Part shown: positions 54,833-63,860 of the stretch, in pieces
Layout of the letters: each line of letters begins with the position of its first letter
How positions within the stretch are numbered: position 1 is the first letter of the stretch
Assembly: GCA_963204915.1 (NCBI GenBank)
Contig: CAUJHS010000016.1
Span: forward strand, 89,544-153,543
Source: Planctomycetota bacterium
GTDB taxonomy: Bacteria > Planctomycetota > Planctomycetia > Pirellulales > Pirellulaceae
Direction of reading: 5' to 3'
Length of the DNA stretch: 64,000 bases
Position numbers and translations under genes: made by a program
Notes under the pieces: model-generated
Database searches by the model: none
The model's input: the letters and a program-made list of their open reading frames with translations, nothing else
What the model was told of the DNA's origin: nothing

Positions 54833-56066
54833 ACCCGTTTTCCTTCAGCATATTTCGATAAACGGCCGCAACGCCGCGCGCCATGCTGATCTCCGAAAAC
54901 CTTTCTGCGTGTCGTTCCAAGGCATTGGTTCGTAGTTCTGACCAATCACACTCGCCGGTTATGATGGACTGAATGGCGTGTGCAAGATCGACGGGGTCTC
55001 CTGGCGCGGCCAGAGTCCCATCCACTCGATCGCGTATGGCTTCGGGAACTCCTTCCACCTTAGCGCCCACAACAGGCACACCGGCCGCCATCGCTTCGAG
55101 CACCACCATCGGCAAACCCTCGCCAAATAAGCTGGGGAGCACGAACAAATCAAACTTCGCCAGTTCCGAATTTACATCGCGTGTGAATCCGATCCAGTCA
55201 ACCGCGTTCTCCAATCCAAGTTGACGCACGCGTTCTTTGAGTTGATTTTCGTAGTCTGTCGTTTCAAACGGGCCAACCGCTCGCAATCGAACGGAAAAGC
55301 CGGCATGGCGTAAATTCGCCAGGGCGTCGAGCAACACTTCCGTACCCTTGCGGGGACGGAACAGCGCTACCGTTCCCAAGGTCCATTCCTCGCGCGGCGA
55401 TTCACGCTCCGCAACGGCGACGCGCGGAACGCCGTTGGGAACGACGTTAACTCGCTCGGAGTCATGTCCCAGCGTTTGCATGTAACGCCCTAAGCTGCCC
55501 GACACCGCGATCAGGCGTACATCACGAGTCAGGCATATGCGTTCGCTCAGCGTGTTGAAGCAATTTTGCCAGCGGCGCGTGGAGTCGCGGGCCGTGGGGC
55601 TATGAACGTGGTACACCACAGGCCGGCCAGTAAGCATTGACGCCAACCGCGCCACCATCAGAGTTCTGGGCGTGTGTGCATGAAGAATTTGATAGCCTTC
55701 GTCACATATGATTCGGCAAACGCGCAACACGCCGCGTAGATCAAGCCGGGAGGTCATGGGAACGGCATGAAGCGGCGCGTCTTGCGAGCGGCGCATTTGC
55801 GGAAAACGGTTGGGCTTGAAGCAGGCGAAACCAACGTCAAATCCAAGTTCGGGCAAGTGCAACGCTAAGAGATCTTGAACGCGCTCGGCTCCGCTATAGT
55901 GTTCTCCATTGATAAAGTGAAGAACCCGGTAGCGAGCCGTTTCGGTAAGCGCCTCTTCGTCCGGCAAGAAGTCCGATGACCACCGGGACTCGGGTAGGGT
56001 GACAACGCCTGCACCGGCCGTAGGATGCAGAATTCCGATCCACTCGTCTTGCGCAAAGGGAGCCAT
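54819..56066 (-). CDS. GT4-type glycosyltransferase
   Basis: A 415-residue retaining glycosyltransferase of the GT-B fold. N-terminal half: HFINGEHYSGAERVQDLLALH (acceptor-binding part), DEGYQILHAHTPRTLMVARL. C-terminal half: NVVPNGVPRVA, VALFRPRKGTEVLLDAL and the GT4 donor-binding signature LFGEGLPMVVLEAMAAGVPV, ending GAKVEGVPEAI. Sugar donor and acceptor are not known; members often build surface polysaccharides or glycolipids. The start is the ATG at 56066 (a TTG precedes it). The last 14 bases overlap the convergent GNAT gene. Confidence 0.93.
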   Translation of the reverse strand: MAPFAQDEWIGILHPTAGAGVVTLPESRWSSDFLPDEEALTETARYRVLHFINGEHYSGAERVQDLLALHLPELGFDVGFACFKPNRFPQMRRSQDAPLHAVPMTSRLDLRGVLRVCRIICDEGYQILHAHTPRTLMVARLASMLTGRPVVYHVHSPTARDSTRRWQNCFNTLSERICLTRDVRLIAVSGSLGRYMQTLGHDSERVNVVPNGVPRVAVAERESPREEWTLGTVALFRPRKGTEVLLDALANLRHAGFSVRLRAVGPFETTDYENQLKERVRQLGLENAVDWIGFTRDVNSELAKFDLFVLPSLFGEGLPMVVLEAMAAGVPVVGAKVEGVPEAIRDRVDGTLAAPGDPVDLAHAIQSIITGECDWSELRTNALERHAERFSEISMARGVAAVYRNMLKENGFIAS

Positions 56067-56339
56067 CAAAGCACACCGGGGCCAAAGAAAGCGAGGCTAG
56101 TTTCGCGGCGAGAAATTGTAGCCCGCGGTTCCGAGTTCACCGGGAAGGTTGGCAGGAAAATTCGGCCGAGTTTGGCCAACTGTGAGAGAAGATTTCGAAT
56201 GTGCGGGTTGCGCTATTCATCATCAATCGCAGCGACGTGATGCGAGTACGAACGTGCGTCATGAAATCATGGCGAAGTTTCTGCGGGCGGTGTAACCATC
56301 GAAGTCGTAACAGCATCTCTGTGGACGGCTTGCGCGCGG

Positions 56340-57110
56340 TTATTCCGTAGCCGTGGCGGCCGTCGTTTCGAGCTCAATCCCCTCGCCAAAGTAATAACGG
56401 CGTGCTTCAGGATCGCGCACGACTTCGTCAGGCCGTCCGTGGCAAAGTACGCGACCACTGCGAATGACGAAGCTATGCTCGGTAATCTGGAGCGTTTCGC
56501 GCACTTGATGGTCGGTGATCAAGATTGCGATTCCGTCGTCTCGTAATTGTCGGATGATTCCTTGAATGCTTTGTACGGTCACGGGATCAACTCCCGCAAA
56601 AGGTTCATCCAAGAGAATGATGTCCGGATCGGAAATGAGTGAGCGAGCGATTTCCAAACGTCGGCGTTCTCCGCCAGAAAGCGATCCCGCCTTGGACTTG
56701 CGAATATGTTCAATGGCGAATTGTTGGAGGAGTCGATCACAGCGCGACATGCGTTCCTTTCGCGGCACTTCGAGCATTTCCATCATGCCCAGCAAGTTCT
56801 CCTCAACCGAAAGCGAGCGAAAAACGCTGGATTCTTGTGCCAAGTAGCCCATGCCGCCCTCCCGCGCGCGCATATGCATCGGCCAATGGGTTACTTCGAC
56901 GCCATTGAGAAATACTTGCCCGCGATCTGGTGAAACCAGTCCGCACGCCATGCGGAAGCAAGTCGTTTTGCCAGCACCGTTCGGCCCAAGCAAACCGACG
57001 ACTTCGCCCGGTTCAACCTGGAAACTTACGCCGTCGACGACTTTGCGATGTCGAAGCGTTTTCGGAATCCGATAGCTTTTTTCGAGATTGCGGACTTCCA
57101 GAATTGGCAT
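56340..57110 (-). CDS. LptB-type ABC transporter ATPase
   Basis: A 256-residue ABC ATPase of the LPS-export group. Walker A is GLLGPNGAGKTT, the Q-loop region includes GGMGYLAQESSVFRSLSVEENLL, which is characteristic of LptB, the signature is LSGGERRRLEIARSL and Walker B is IILLDEPFAGVDP. LptB powers extraction of lipopolysaccharide with LptF/G, which are not in the window. The start at 57110 is set by GGAGG just upstream; a longer frame to 57188 overlaps the signal-peptidase gene and lacks support. Divergent or co-oriented signal peptidase gene is 52 bases upstream on the same strand. Confidence 0.93.
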   Translation of the reverse strand: MPILEVRNLEKSYRIPKTLRHRKVVDGVSFQVEPGEVVGLLGPNGAGKTTCFRMACGLVSPDRGQVFLNGVEVTHWPMHMRAREGGMGYLAQESSVFRSLSVEENLLGMMEMLEVPRKERMSRCDRLLQQFAIEHIRKSKAGSLSGGERRRLEIARSLISDPDIILLDEPFAGVDPVTVQSIQGIIRQLRDDGIAILITDHQVRETLQITEHSFVIRSGRVLCHGRPDEVVRDPEARRYYFGEGIELETTAATATE

Positions 57111-57162
57111 CGTATCCTCCGTGACGTATTTTGGCCCGTTCCGTCGACGCCTCCTTGCACCA

Positions 57163-58929
57163 TTACCGTATGAATCCCATCCGCGCAAAATTCGGAGTGT
57201 ACGGCACCGGACGGCGCCAGTGGTGCGGCCAGTAGATGAATAGGGCTTTGCCGGTTAGCAACGCGCGGTCAACATGCGGGTCCGCTTCCCAAATTCGTGC
57301 GTCCTTGCTTTGCGGACTGTTGTCGCCCAAAGGGAAGAACTCGTCAGGGCCCAGCACCACTTCGACAGTTCGTCGTTCGGCAAAGAGATTGGTTGATTCC
57401 CATTGGTTGGGATTGTTCAGGATTTCTTGGATCTCTTCGTCCGATCGACCGTGTTGGTAATCGTGATTGGGCGAGCGAGGTTCGAGCGCCAAGTAGTAGA
57501 CGTCTCGCAGAATTCTTAGGCTCGACGCTTTGACCGTCGCTCCTTGAACGCCTAAACCGGCCGGAGCCAGGTCGAGGGGGTCGTGACTCGTCCAATGGGG
57601 GCGCTGGTCGCCTTCAGTTTGGAAGGTCGTGGGGCCATCGAATTCAACGGCCTGGTTATCAACCCATAACGTCAAGCGGTTGTCGGCGTTTGAAAACCGA
57701 AGTTCATAGGAACCGGGGCCGCGCATTCCGGTAGGCGCCTTGGATTTCACGGCGTTCACCGTTCCACTTCCGTCATCATTCGCGAAAGAGCGAGTTCCTT
57801 GATCGATTTGAAGCGTTGCCATGCCCGACGCAACATCAATTCTGGCCGTGTAATGGACGCCGGCTTCGACAATATCAAGCAAAATCTCGCCGTCGGCGCT
57901 CTCGACATCAATATTCGCCTCGATCGCGATGTCTCCGACCCAGTGTAATCCCGTTTCTTGCGCCATCTGCCAGGCGCGCGGCGCGTAGGGACCATAACCT
58001 TCCAGTTCGCCCGTGTTATATGCGTAGAAGTCGCGGATCAGCGTACCAATCCGTTCGCTAAGGTCCGACGGCGTTTCGCCGGAAAGCAGTTTTTGCCAGT
58101 CCTCGGAATTTGGAATCAGGTGGTGATACCTCAACCATGCGTCCTCGCCCGGTGCGCCTCGAATTGTGAACTGTTGCGAAGAGCGGGGTCCGTCTTGTTT
58201 TTTCCATTCGACCTTCCATGGGGACTGATTGGGTTCACCCGAGGGCGACCAGGGCTGCCACCTTGAAGGCCATCCCGCGTCGATGAGCGTTTGCGACCAA
58301 TAATCGGAATCGTCGACGAGTTGAAGCATCGCCTTCAATTTCGTTGGGGCTTTACGGGCAATCGTAAAGTCTTGATTTTCGCCGCTATTGGTCCAAATAT
58401 CACCGTGTTGAATTCGAACCTGCTCGCCCGGGAGGCCGACCAAACGCTTAATGTAGTTCTGCTTTGCATTACCGGGATACTTGAACACGATCACGTCCCA
58501 ACGTTCGGGTTCACGTAGGTCATACGAAAACTTGCTTACCAAGATGCGGTCGCCGGTAAACGAGTTCTGATTTGCATCGCGTCGATCAAACGGCATGGTG
58601 TATCGGCAAATCGGGCAAACGCCCGAAACGACCATGGCCTGTTCTTCCGAGTCGGAGTTTTCCGAACTTGCTCCCACGCGAAACTGGTAACCGCATTGTG
58701 CGCACGCCACGTCCATGTGACGACCTTGCAAGGTGGGCGCCATCGAGCCAGTAGGAATGACGAAAGCTTCGGCCTCGAACGTTCGAAACAGAAACGCCAA
58801 AATGACTGCAATGACGACAGATTCAATAAACTCGCGTACTGCCCGCGATGAGTTAGGATTGGGAGATTTGCCCGCGGGTTGAACAAGGTCTTTGTTCAGC
58901 GTCGCTTCCTTTACTTTGGCCTTGCTCAT
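57163..58929 (-). CDS. lepB: Signal peptidase I with inserted zinc ribbon and jelly-roll-like domain
   Basis: A 588-residue membrane serine protease that removes signal peptides of exported proteins. Transmembrane helix about 34-49; box B with the nucleophile is IPTGSMAPTL (Ser62); box C GDRILVSKFSY; box D with the general base is YIKRLVGLPGEQ (Lys161); box E is PLGDNSPQSKDARIW (about 533-547). Two insertions depart from the norm: a zinc ribbon with Cys76, 79, 105 and 108 (CAQC, CPIC) between box B and box C, and about 250 extra residues between box D and box E, including a beta-rich LamG-like part (about 329-476, DIAIEANIDVESADGEILLD, YELRFSNADNRLTLWVD). The LptB-like gene follows after 52 bases. 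Confidence 0.93.
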   Translation of the reverse strand: MSKAKVKEATLNKDLVQPAGKSPNPNSSRAVREFIESVVIAVILAFLFRTFEAEAFVIPTGSMAPTLQGRHMDVACAQCGYQFRVGASSENSDSEEQAMVVSGVCPICRYTMPFDRRDANQNSFTGDRILVSKFSYDLREPERWDVIVFKYPGNAKQNYIKRLVGLPGEQVRIQHGDIWTNSGENQDFTIARKAPTKLKAMLQLVDDSDYWSQTLIDAGWPSRWQPWSPSGEPNQSPWKVEWKKQDGPRSSQQFTIRGAPGEDAWLRYHHLIPNSEDWQKLLSGETPSDLSERIGTLIRDFYAYNTGELEGYGPYAPRAWQMAQETGLHWVGDIAIEANIDVESADGEILLDIVEAGVHYTARIDVASGMATLQIDQGTRSFANDDGSGTVNAVKSKAPTGMRGPGSYELRFSNADNRLTLWVDNQAVEFDGPTTFQTEGDQRPHWTSHDPLDLAPAGLGVQGATVKASSLRILRDVYYLALEPRSPNHDYQHGRSDEEIQEILNNPNQWESTNLFAERRTVEVVLGPDEFFPLGDNSPQSKDARIWEADPHVDRALLTGKALFIYWPHHWRRPVPYTPNFARMGFIR

Positions 58930-59132
58930 ACGCGTATATTGAACTTGGAGTGAAGATTGGTTTGAAAGGACGTCCTACCTGGTACGCGAATTGTACGCGA
59001 TTCAACGGCAAAATATAGGCAATCGCTTTCCGCGACGGAAGCACAAACGGCGATAGGCAATTCTACGTAATTTAGCAACGGCATGTTCTGACGACTGTGG
59101 AGTCAAGCCCTAATGCCTTGTGTCGAAACGAC

Positions 59133-61154
59133 TTATGGTGTATCCGAGAATGGCTCTTGGCGTACCTCACAGGGGGGCAGCGACTCAAGGAACATCCGGC
59201 CGTAGGGCTTGGTATGCACGCGAGGGTCCAACAGGACAACAATACCAGTGTCGTGTTGGGTGCGAATCAGCCGTCCGAAGCCCTGTCGCAGCTTGATGAT
59301 TGCTTCGGGTAATTGGTAGTCCAGAAACGGATTTCCGCCGGAGGCGCGCACGGCTTCCAAACGCGCTTCTAAGAGCGGACGGTCAGGAACACTAAAGGGG
59401 AGCTTCGTAATAATCACATTTTGTAGAGCGTCGCCGGGCACGTCGACTCCCTGCCAAAAGCTGTCGGTCCCGAACAGGACCGCTCGAGGGTTGGCTTTGA
59501 AGCGGTCCAGTAATTGTCCTCGCGATAACTCTTCGCCTTGGGCGTAAAGCGCGATATTGTTTTTCGTCAACCAGGAGGTAAGTTTCTGGCCGACGCGACG
59601 GAGCATGTCATAGCTTGTGAAAAGCACGAACGCGCGGCCTTCGGTTCTCGCTACGTATCGGCGAATCATTGTTGCGCATGCGTTTTCATAATTCTCGCGT
59701 TGGTTTGGGTCGGGCATTCCGCGAACGACAATGATTTGGGCTTGCTCACGGTAATCGAAAGGGCTTCCCAACTGCAGGGTATCGGCTTGGGTCATGCCAA
59801 GGCGGCTCTGAAAGAATTCGAATGAAGCTTTCTTTCCGACGGCGAGCGTCGCACTGGTAAGAATCACACAGCGCGTTTGGTCAAAAAGCTGCTCTCGGAG
59901 CGTAGGGCCCACGTCAATTGGCGCTGCGGCCAGCGTTACTCGCTGCCGTCCGCGACGGGCCAAAGCGGTGTCGATCCAATACACGGCTTCGGGCAAGGCG
60001 TGCGTGCGCCAGGCTTCTACTTCCTCGGACAAGGCGAGCAATCGGTCATTTGCGGCAAGGAAATCCTGGCGTTCGGCGTCGCTTTCCAGGTCCTCGCCAT
60101 GGAGTTTCACCGATCTCGCAAGTTTTTTTAGAGCCGGAGTCAGGCGGTTTTGCACGATTTCGGGCTCCCGTACGCGGCCGTTGCCGGTCGACTGCGTTTG
60201 CAGCCACTGGAGGACGTCCGTAAAAAACTCATCGGCCAGGTATCGACAATTCATCACATCGCGCTGAGGCTCGCCAAAGTGATGATGTACGAGCAAGCCC
60301 TTGTTTGTGCGCTCGTTGTATAACTTGTTCAGGGTATAGTCGACCTGGCTGCTCGAGACGCTCAGTCCGAGATGATCTCCGGCCACGTGCTCCAACATGT
60401 GGGCTTCATCAAAGATCACACAGTCGTACTCAGGCAACAGCTTGACGCCAATTCGTCGCAGGGCCAAGTCGCTAAAAAACAAGGCATGATTCACGACCAG
60501 GATTTGCGCGTGTTGAGCCCGCCGACGCGCAGCGTAATAAAAGCATTTCGCGTACGACGGACAATTGCGCCCCATGCAATTCGCGCTATCGCTGGACGCT
60601 TCATCCCAGACGTTACCGCGCGGTCGAAAATCCAGATCGCTTCGTGAGCCGTCGGTGGTGCCTTTGGCCCACGCCTCCAGGCGGCGTATCTGGTCGAGTT
60701 CTTCCTCTTCAAAAAACAAATTCTTAGCGCGTGTTGCAGCCGCCGAGAGGCGTCGTAAGCTCACATAGTTTCCTCGTCCTTTGACTAATACAGCGGAGAA
60801 TTCGCGAGGAATGACACTTTGCAGAAGCGGCAAGTCTTTGGTGATCAGTTGTTCTTGCAGGCTGATTGTATGTGTCGAGACGATGACGCGCCGTGTGGAG
60901 GTGCGTTTGACTTGCTCCTCAATTGCTGGCTCCGCACGTTGATCTTCATCCTGCGTCGCGTGCAAAATGGCTGGCGTCAAATAGGCAAAACTTTTCCCAA
61001 CGCCCGTTCCTGCCTCAACCGCGAGATGCCGACCGTCCGCCAGTGCGCGGGCGACCGCGTCGGCCATATGAAGTTGCTGGGGGCGATGCTCATAGTTGCT
61101 GAGACGAGCCGCGATCCGTCCTTGAGGACCGAGAATGGATAAAGGCGTGAGCAT
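59133..61154 (-). CDS. DinG/YoaA-like ATP-dependent DNA helicase, one Fe-S cysteine missing
   Basis: A 673-residue superfamily 2 helicase of the XPD/DinG group, which unwind forked and damaged DNA. Walker [11 protein letters not shown] (47-56), DEAH box [13 protein letters not shown], and C-terminal motifs [14 protein letters not shown] and [11 protein letters not shown]. The iron-sulphur domain shows C193-x4-C198-x5-C204, the last three ligands of DinG, but at the position of the first ligand (KGRSNYLC in E. coli) the sequence reads KGRGNYVS (Ser132). The start at 61154 is chosen because the conserved N-terminus begins there. The cluster may be absent, or coordinated otherwise. Confidence 0.92.
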   Translation of the reverse strand: MLTPLSILGPQGRIAARLSNYEHRPQQLHMADAVARALADGRHLAVEAGTGVGKSFAYLTPAILHATQDEDQRAEPAIEEQVKRTSTRRVIVSTHTISLQEQLITKDLPLLQSVIPREFSAVLVKGRGNYVSLRRLSAAATRAKNLFFEEEELDQIRRLEAWAKGTTDGSRSDLDFRPRGNVWDEASSDSANCMGRNCPSYAKCFYYAARRRAQHAQILVVNHALFFSDLALRRIGVKLLPEYDCVIFDEAHMLEHVAGDHLGLSVSSSQVDYTLNKLYNERTNKGLLVHHHFGEPQRDVMNCRYLADEFFTDVLQWLQTQSTGNGRVREPEIVQNRLTPALKKLARSVKLHGEDLESDAERQDFLAANDRLLALSEEVEAWRTHALPEAVYWIDTALARRGRQRVTLAAAPIDVGPTLREQLFDQTRCVILTSATLAVGKKASFEFFQSRLGMTQADTLQLGSPFDYREQAQIIVVRGMPDPNQRENYENACATMIRRYVARTEGRAFVLFTSYDMLRRVGQKLTSWLTKNNIALYAQGEELSRGQLLDRFKANPRAVLFGTDSFWQGVDVPGDALQNVIITKLPFSVPDRPLLEARLEAVRASGGNPFLDYQLPEAIIKLRQGFGRLIRTQHDTGIVVLLDPRVHTKPYGRMFLESLPPCEVRQEPFSDTP

Positions 61155-61317
61155 CCGTTCAGGATAGCAATTCGGGTTAGTTTTGACGAGGGAAGCTAGT
61201 GCCGCGACAACCATGACCGACGCGCGTTTTGCGTTTCTTGGCTTTTAGGTTGCGCCTAATTAGACTCGACATTGGACACCATTGATGCGGCTCCAAGACG
61301 AACTGAGGAAATCGACG

Positions 61318-62661
61318 ATGAAAATCTGTGCAATGATGCTGCTCGTAGGGGGAACGTGGGCTGGTTTGGCCGCCCAAACGGCGAAGGGACAAGAGCCTTG
61401 GCCCGAAGCGCAAGCCGCTCGACGGCTAGGACAGTTAGGAGGTACGCACCTGATACGCAACATAGAGACCCATCGCGTGACGCGCGTCGCTCTGGTAAAC
61501 GTGGGACCTACGAACGCTGCTTTGTCACTCGCCGCACAATTACCCGCCGTACGAGAGTTGGAGGTCGTCGCGCTGCCTTGGCAAGATTTCAACGATGTCG
61601 GTCTTGCTTACGTGGCGCGAATGACTCAATTAACGCAGTTGCAGCTCGTTGGTCCAAACATTTCCAATTACGGCGTCGCACAACTGGCGGGGTTGTCCTC
61701 CGTGGAACAATTGGCGATCGACGCGCCGATTAGCGACGGAGCACTGGATAGTATTGGAAAAATGCGGCGTTTGCGTTTGCTCGACCTCCACGGCGCGCAG
61801 GTTACCGGTCCAGGCCTTTCGCGTTTAGCAGGGCTCGACCAGCTTGAGTTTCTCGTTCTCGATCAAACCCCCGTTGGCGACTCCGGCATGCCCTTCGTCG
61901 GACAACTTGGCGGATTACGAAGATTGCTGCTTCGCGACACGCGCATTTCGGACGCCGGTCTCGAACATCTCGTCCATTTAGCGAATTTGGAACAACTCTA
62001 TCTGGACGGTTCGTTGATTCGTGGCGCGGGATTGTCGGGGCTGGCAGGCGCCGTCGACCCGCCGATGATGACGTTCGCCGGCGCGGCCCAATTGCGCGAA
62101 GTGTCGTTACGTCGTGCGGCGAACTTGGGAACCGAACACCTTTCCGCGTTGGCGAATTTGTACGGTCTGCCGTACTTTACGAAACTCGACATCGCCCAGA
62201 CGCCAGTTTCGCAAGATGCCGCCGCCTTGGACCGATTAGCGCGGGCGGAGCAAATCGCCGAGCACTGGCGTCAAGTCCAAGGAATCGGCAGTACAGGCCC
62301 CATTTTGCGATTCGACGACAATTTGAATCTCGTTGGCCTGTACTTTATCCCACCAGGATTTACGGCGAGCAATGGAGCCTTGGATGAATTGTTCAATTAC
62401 CCGCCAACCACATTGCGAGAATTGAGCTTGCGCGACGCGATTCTCCGCAATGTGGATGTTCAAAGTTTGACCAAACTGACAAACCTGCAACGGTTGAACT
62501 TGTACAAGACTCGTATTGGTGATGAAGGGTTAAAACATTTGCAAGGACTTGCGAATTTGCGTCAATTGTACTTGGACGAAGGCAATAACCTCATCACCGA
62601 AGGCGGTATTGACGCTCTCAAGACGGCAATTCCGGAAATTGAAGTGGTGCGATTGCCGTAA
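61318..62661 (+). CDS. Secreted leucine-rich-repeat protein
   Basis: A 447-residue exported protein. The signal peptide spans about residues 1-24 (MMLLVGGTWAGLAAQTAKG). Leucine-rich repeats of about 24 residues follow through most of the chain, e.g. LRLLDLHGAQVTGPGLSRLA, LEFLVLDQTPVGDSGMPFV, LRRLLLRDTRISDAGLEHL, LEQLYLDGSLIRGAGLSGLA and LQRLNLYKTRIGDEGLKHL. The pattern is that of the protein at 23758. A region of lower repeat regularity sits at about 280-360. No transmembrane or SH3 part is present. It converges on the nfo gene. Binding partner unknown. Confidence 0.9.
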   Translation: MKICAMMLLVGGTWAGLAAQTAKGQEPWPEAQAARRLGQLGGTHLIRNIETHRVTRVALVNVGPTNAALSLAAQLPAVRELEVVALPWQDFNDVGLAYVARMTQLTQLQLVGPNISNYGVAQLAGLSSVEQLAIDAPISDGALDSIGKMRRLRLLDLHGAQVTGPGLSRLAGLDQLEFLVLDQTPVGDSGMPFVGQLGGLRRLLLRDTRISDAGLEHLVHLANLEQLYLDGSLIRGAGLSGLAGAVDPPMMTFAGAAQLREVSLRRAANLGTEHLSALANLYGLPYFTKLDIAQTPVSQDAAALDRLARAEQIAEHWRQVQGIGSTGPILRFDDNLNLVGLYFIPPGFTASNGALDELFNYPPTTLRELSLRDAILRNVDVQSLTKLTNLQRLNLYKTRIGDEGLKHLQGLANLRQLYLDEGNNLITEGGIDALKTAIPEIEVVRLP

Positions 62662-62681
62662 ACCTTACGACAGGCCGCCCC

Positions 62682-63596
62682 TTAGGGCGACGTCACGAGT
62701 CCTCGCAAGGTTTCCAAGTTGATTGCGTCCCAAGGACGGCCTTGGTGTTCGCCTTTTGGCGTTTCCAAATACATGGGAACTTGCCGGAAGCGGGGGTCGT
62801 TCAGCAGGAGTTGGAACGCCTTGAGTCCCAACTGTCCGTGTCCAATATGTTCATGCCGATCGACGCGCGAGCCGAGTTCTCGTTTGCTGTCGTTCAGGTG
62901 AAAGGCCTTGATTCGGCCTAGCCCAATCACGCGGTCGAATTCGCTGAAAGTCATAGCGTAGTCATTCTCACATGACAGCGGATATCCCGCTGCGAAAACA
63001 TGGCAAGTGTCGACGCATACGCCAAGTCGATCCGACTCCTGGACGCCGTTAAGAATCGTTGCCAATTGTTCGAACGAGCAGCCCAGGCAGGTGCCTTGTC
63101 CCGCGGTAGTCTCCAGCAGGCACTGCGTCGCAATGTCACGTGTTTGACAGTGAACTTCGTCGAGGGCTCGAACGACAGCTCTCAGTCCGGCGTCTTCATC
63201 GGAACTCGTGAAGGCGCCAGGGTGAAGCACGACGTAAGGTACGCCCAAGGCTTCGGCTCGCCGCATCTCGTCGATAAACGCATCAATCGATTTTTTCCAC
63301 AACTCCTGATCAGGCGCCGCGAGGTTAATAAGATAGGAACTGTGCGACAAGGGTCGCCCTACGCCCGAAGCGGCCAACGCGTTTTGAAATCGCGCCACGT
63401 CCTCATCCGTGATTGGTTTTGCTCGCCATTGGTTATTATTTTTGGTGTAAAGTTGATCGGGTGGTGAATATGCGGGCCATTTCCCCGGTGTTGAAGTGAA
63501 TATCTGAACGCAATTACATCCCACCACAGCGGCACGTTCTACGGCTTTGTAAAAGCCTCCGGCAATCGACATGTGGGCGCCGAGGATAGGTTTCAT
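62682..63596 (-). CDS. nfo: Endonuclease IV (AP endonuclease Nfo)
   Basis: A 304-residue zinc-dependent AP endonuclease for base excision repair. All metal and catalytic segments can be seen: GAHMSIAGG at the start, HPGAFTSSDEDAG, LLETTAGQGT (Glu ligand), CVDTCHVFAAGY (Asp and His), FHLNDSKRELGSR (His), DRHEHIGHG (Asp, His) and YLETPKGEH (Glu). The length and order of motifs are typical. No good Shine-Dalgarno is seen before the ATG at 63596. With MutS and DinG it makes three repair proteins in the window, though they are not in one operon. Confidence 0.97.
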   Translation of the reverse strand: MKPILGAHMSIAGGFYKAVERAAVVGCNCVQIFTSTPGKWPAYSPPDQLYTKNNNQWRAKPITDEDVARFQNALAASGVGRPLSHSSYLINLAAPDQELWKKSIDAFIDEMRRAEALGVPYVVLHPGAFTSSDEDAGLRAVVRALDEVHCQTRDIATQCLLETTAGQGTCLGCSFEQLATILNGVQESDRLGVCVDTCHVFAAGYPLSCENDYAMTFSEFDRVIGLGRIKAFHLNDSKRELGSRVDRHEHIGHGQLGLKAFQLLLNDPRFRQVPMYLETPKGEHQGRPWDAINLETLRGLVTSP

Positions 63597-63744
63597 TTGA
63601 GCCCGCTGTTCTTTCTATTAAAAGCCTTGCAGTTCCGCACCGTACCCGGCAAGTAGATCAAGAATCGCCGCAAAGTTCGTCGCACTACTAGCCGTAAGCT
63701 GTTGCCAGAAAGCGAGTTACAAAATTCGCTTGCGGCGGTCTTGC

Positions 63745-63772
63745 TTGACACGCTCACTGGGTCGAATACCAT
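63745..63772 (+). promoter_or_regulatory. Sigma-70-like promoter of the HTH gene
   Basis: Perfect TTGACA (63745-63750), 16-base spacer, TACCAT (63767-63772). The leader to the ATG at 63860 would be about 80 bases. The region 63597-63744 holds no supported gene; it contains a small hairpin AAGCGA/TCGCTT (63710-63715 with 63726-63731). Confidence 0.6.
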
Positions 63773-63780
63773 TCTTGTGT

Positions 63781-63860
63781 TGCCACGTCGGAGTTAGCAA
63801 GACCCACAAGGTTTTGCGTTTGGTGTTTCTTTTTCGACACCCTTCTAAAAGGACGTGGCA
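63781..63860 (+). promoter_or_regulatory. Leader stem that would cover the ribosome binding site of the HTH gene
   Basis: TGCCACGTC (63781-63789) is exactly complementary to GACGTGGCA (63852-63860), 9 bp, enclosing 62 bases. The right arm covers the end of the AAAAGGA ribosome site (63847-63853) and the A of the start codon. Confidence 0.45.

Noticed and set aside
63593..63772. A 59-codon minus-strand frame ending in an ATGA overlap with nfo
   Set aside because: No ribosome site, no domain, and its start codon lies within the -10 box of the plus-strand promoter; the overlap looks accidental.
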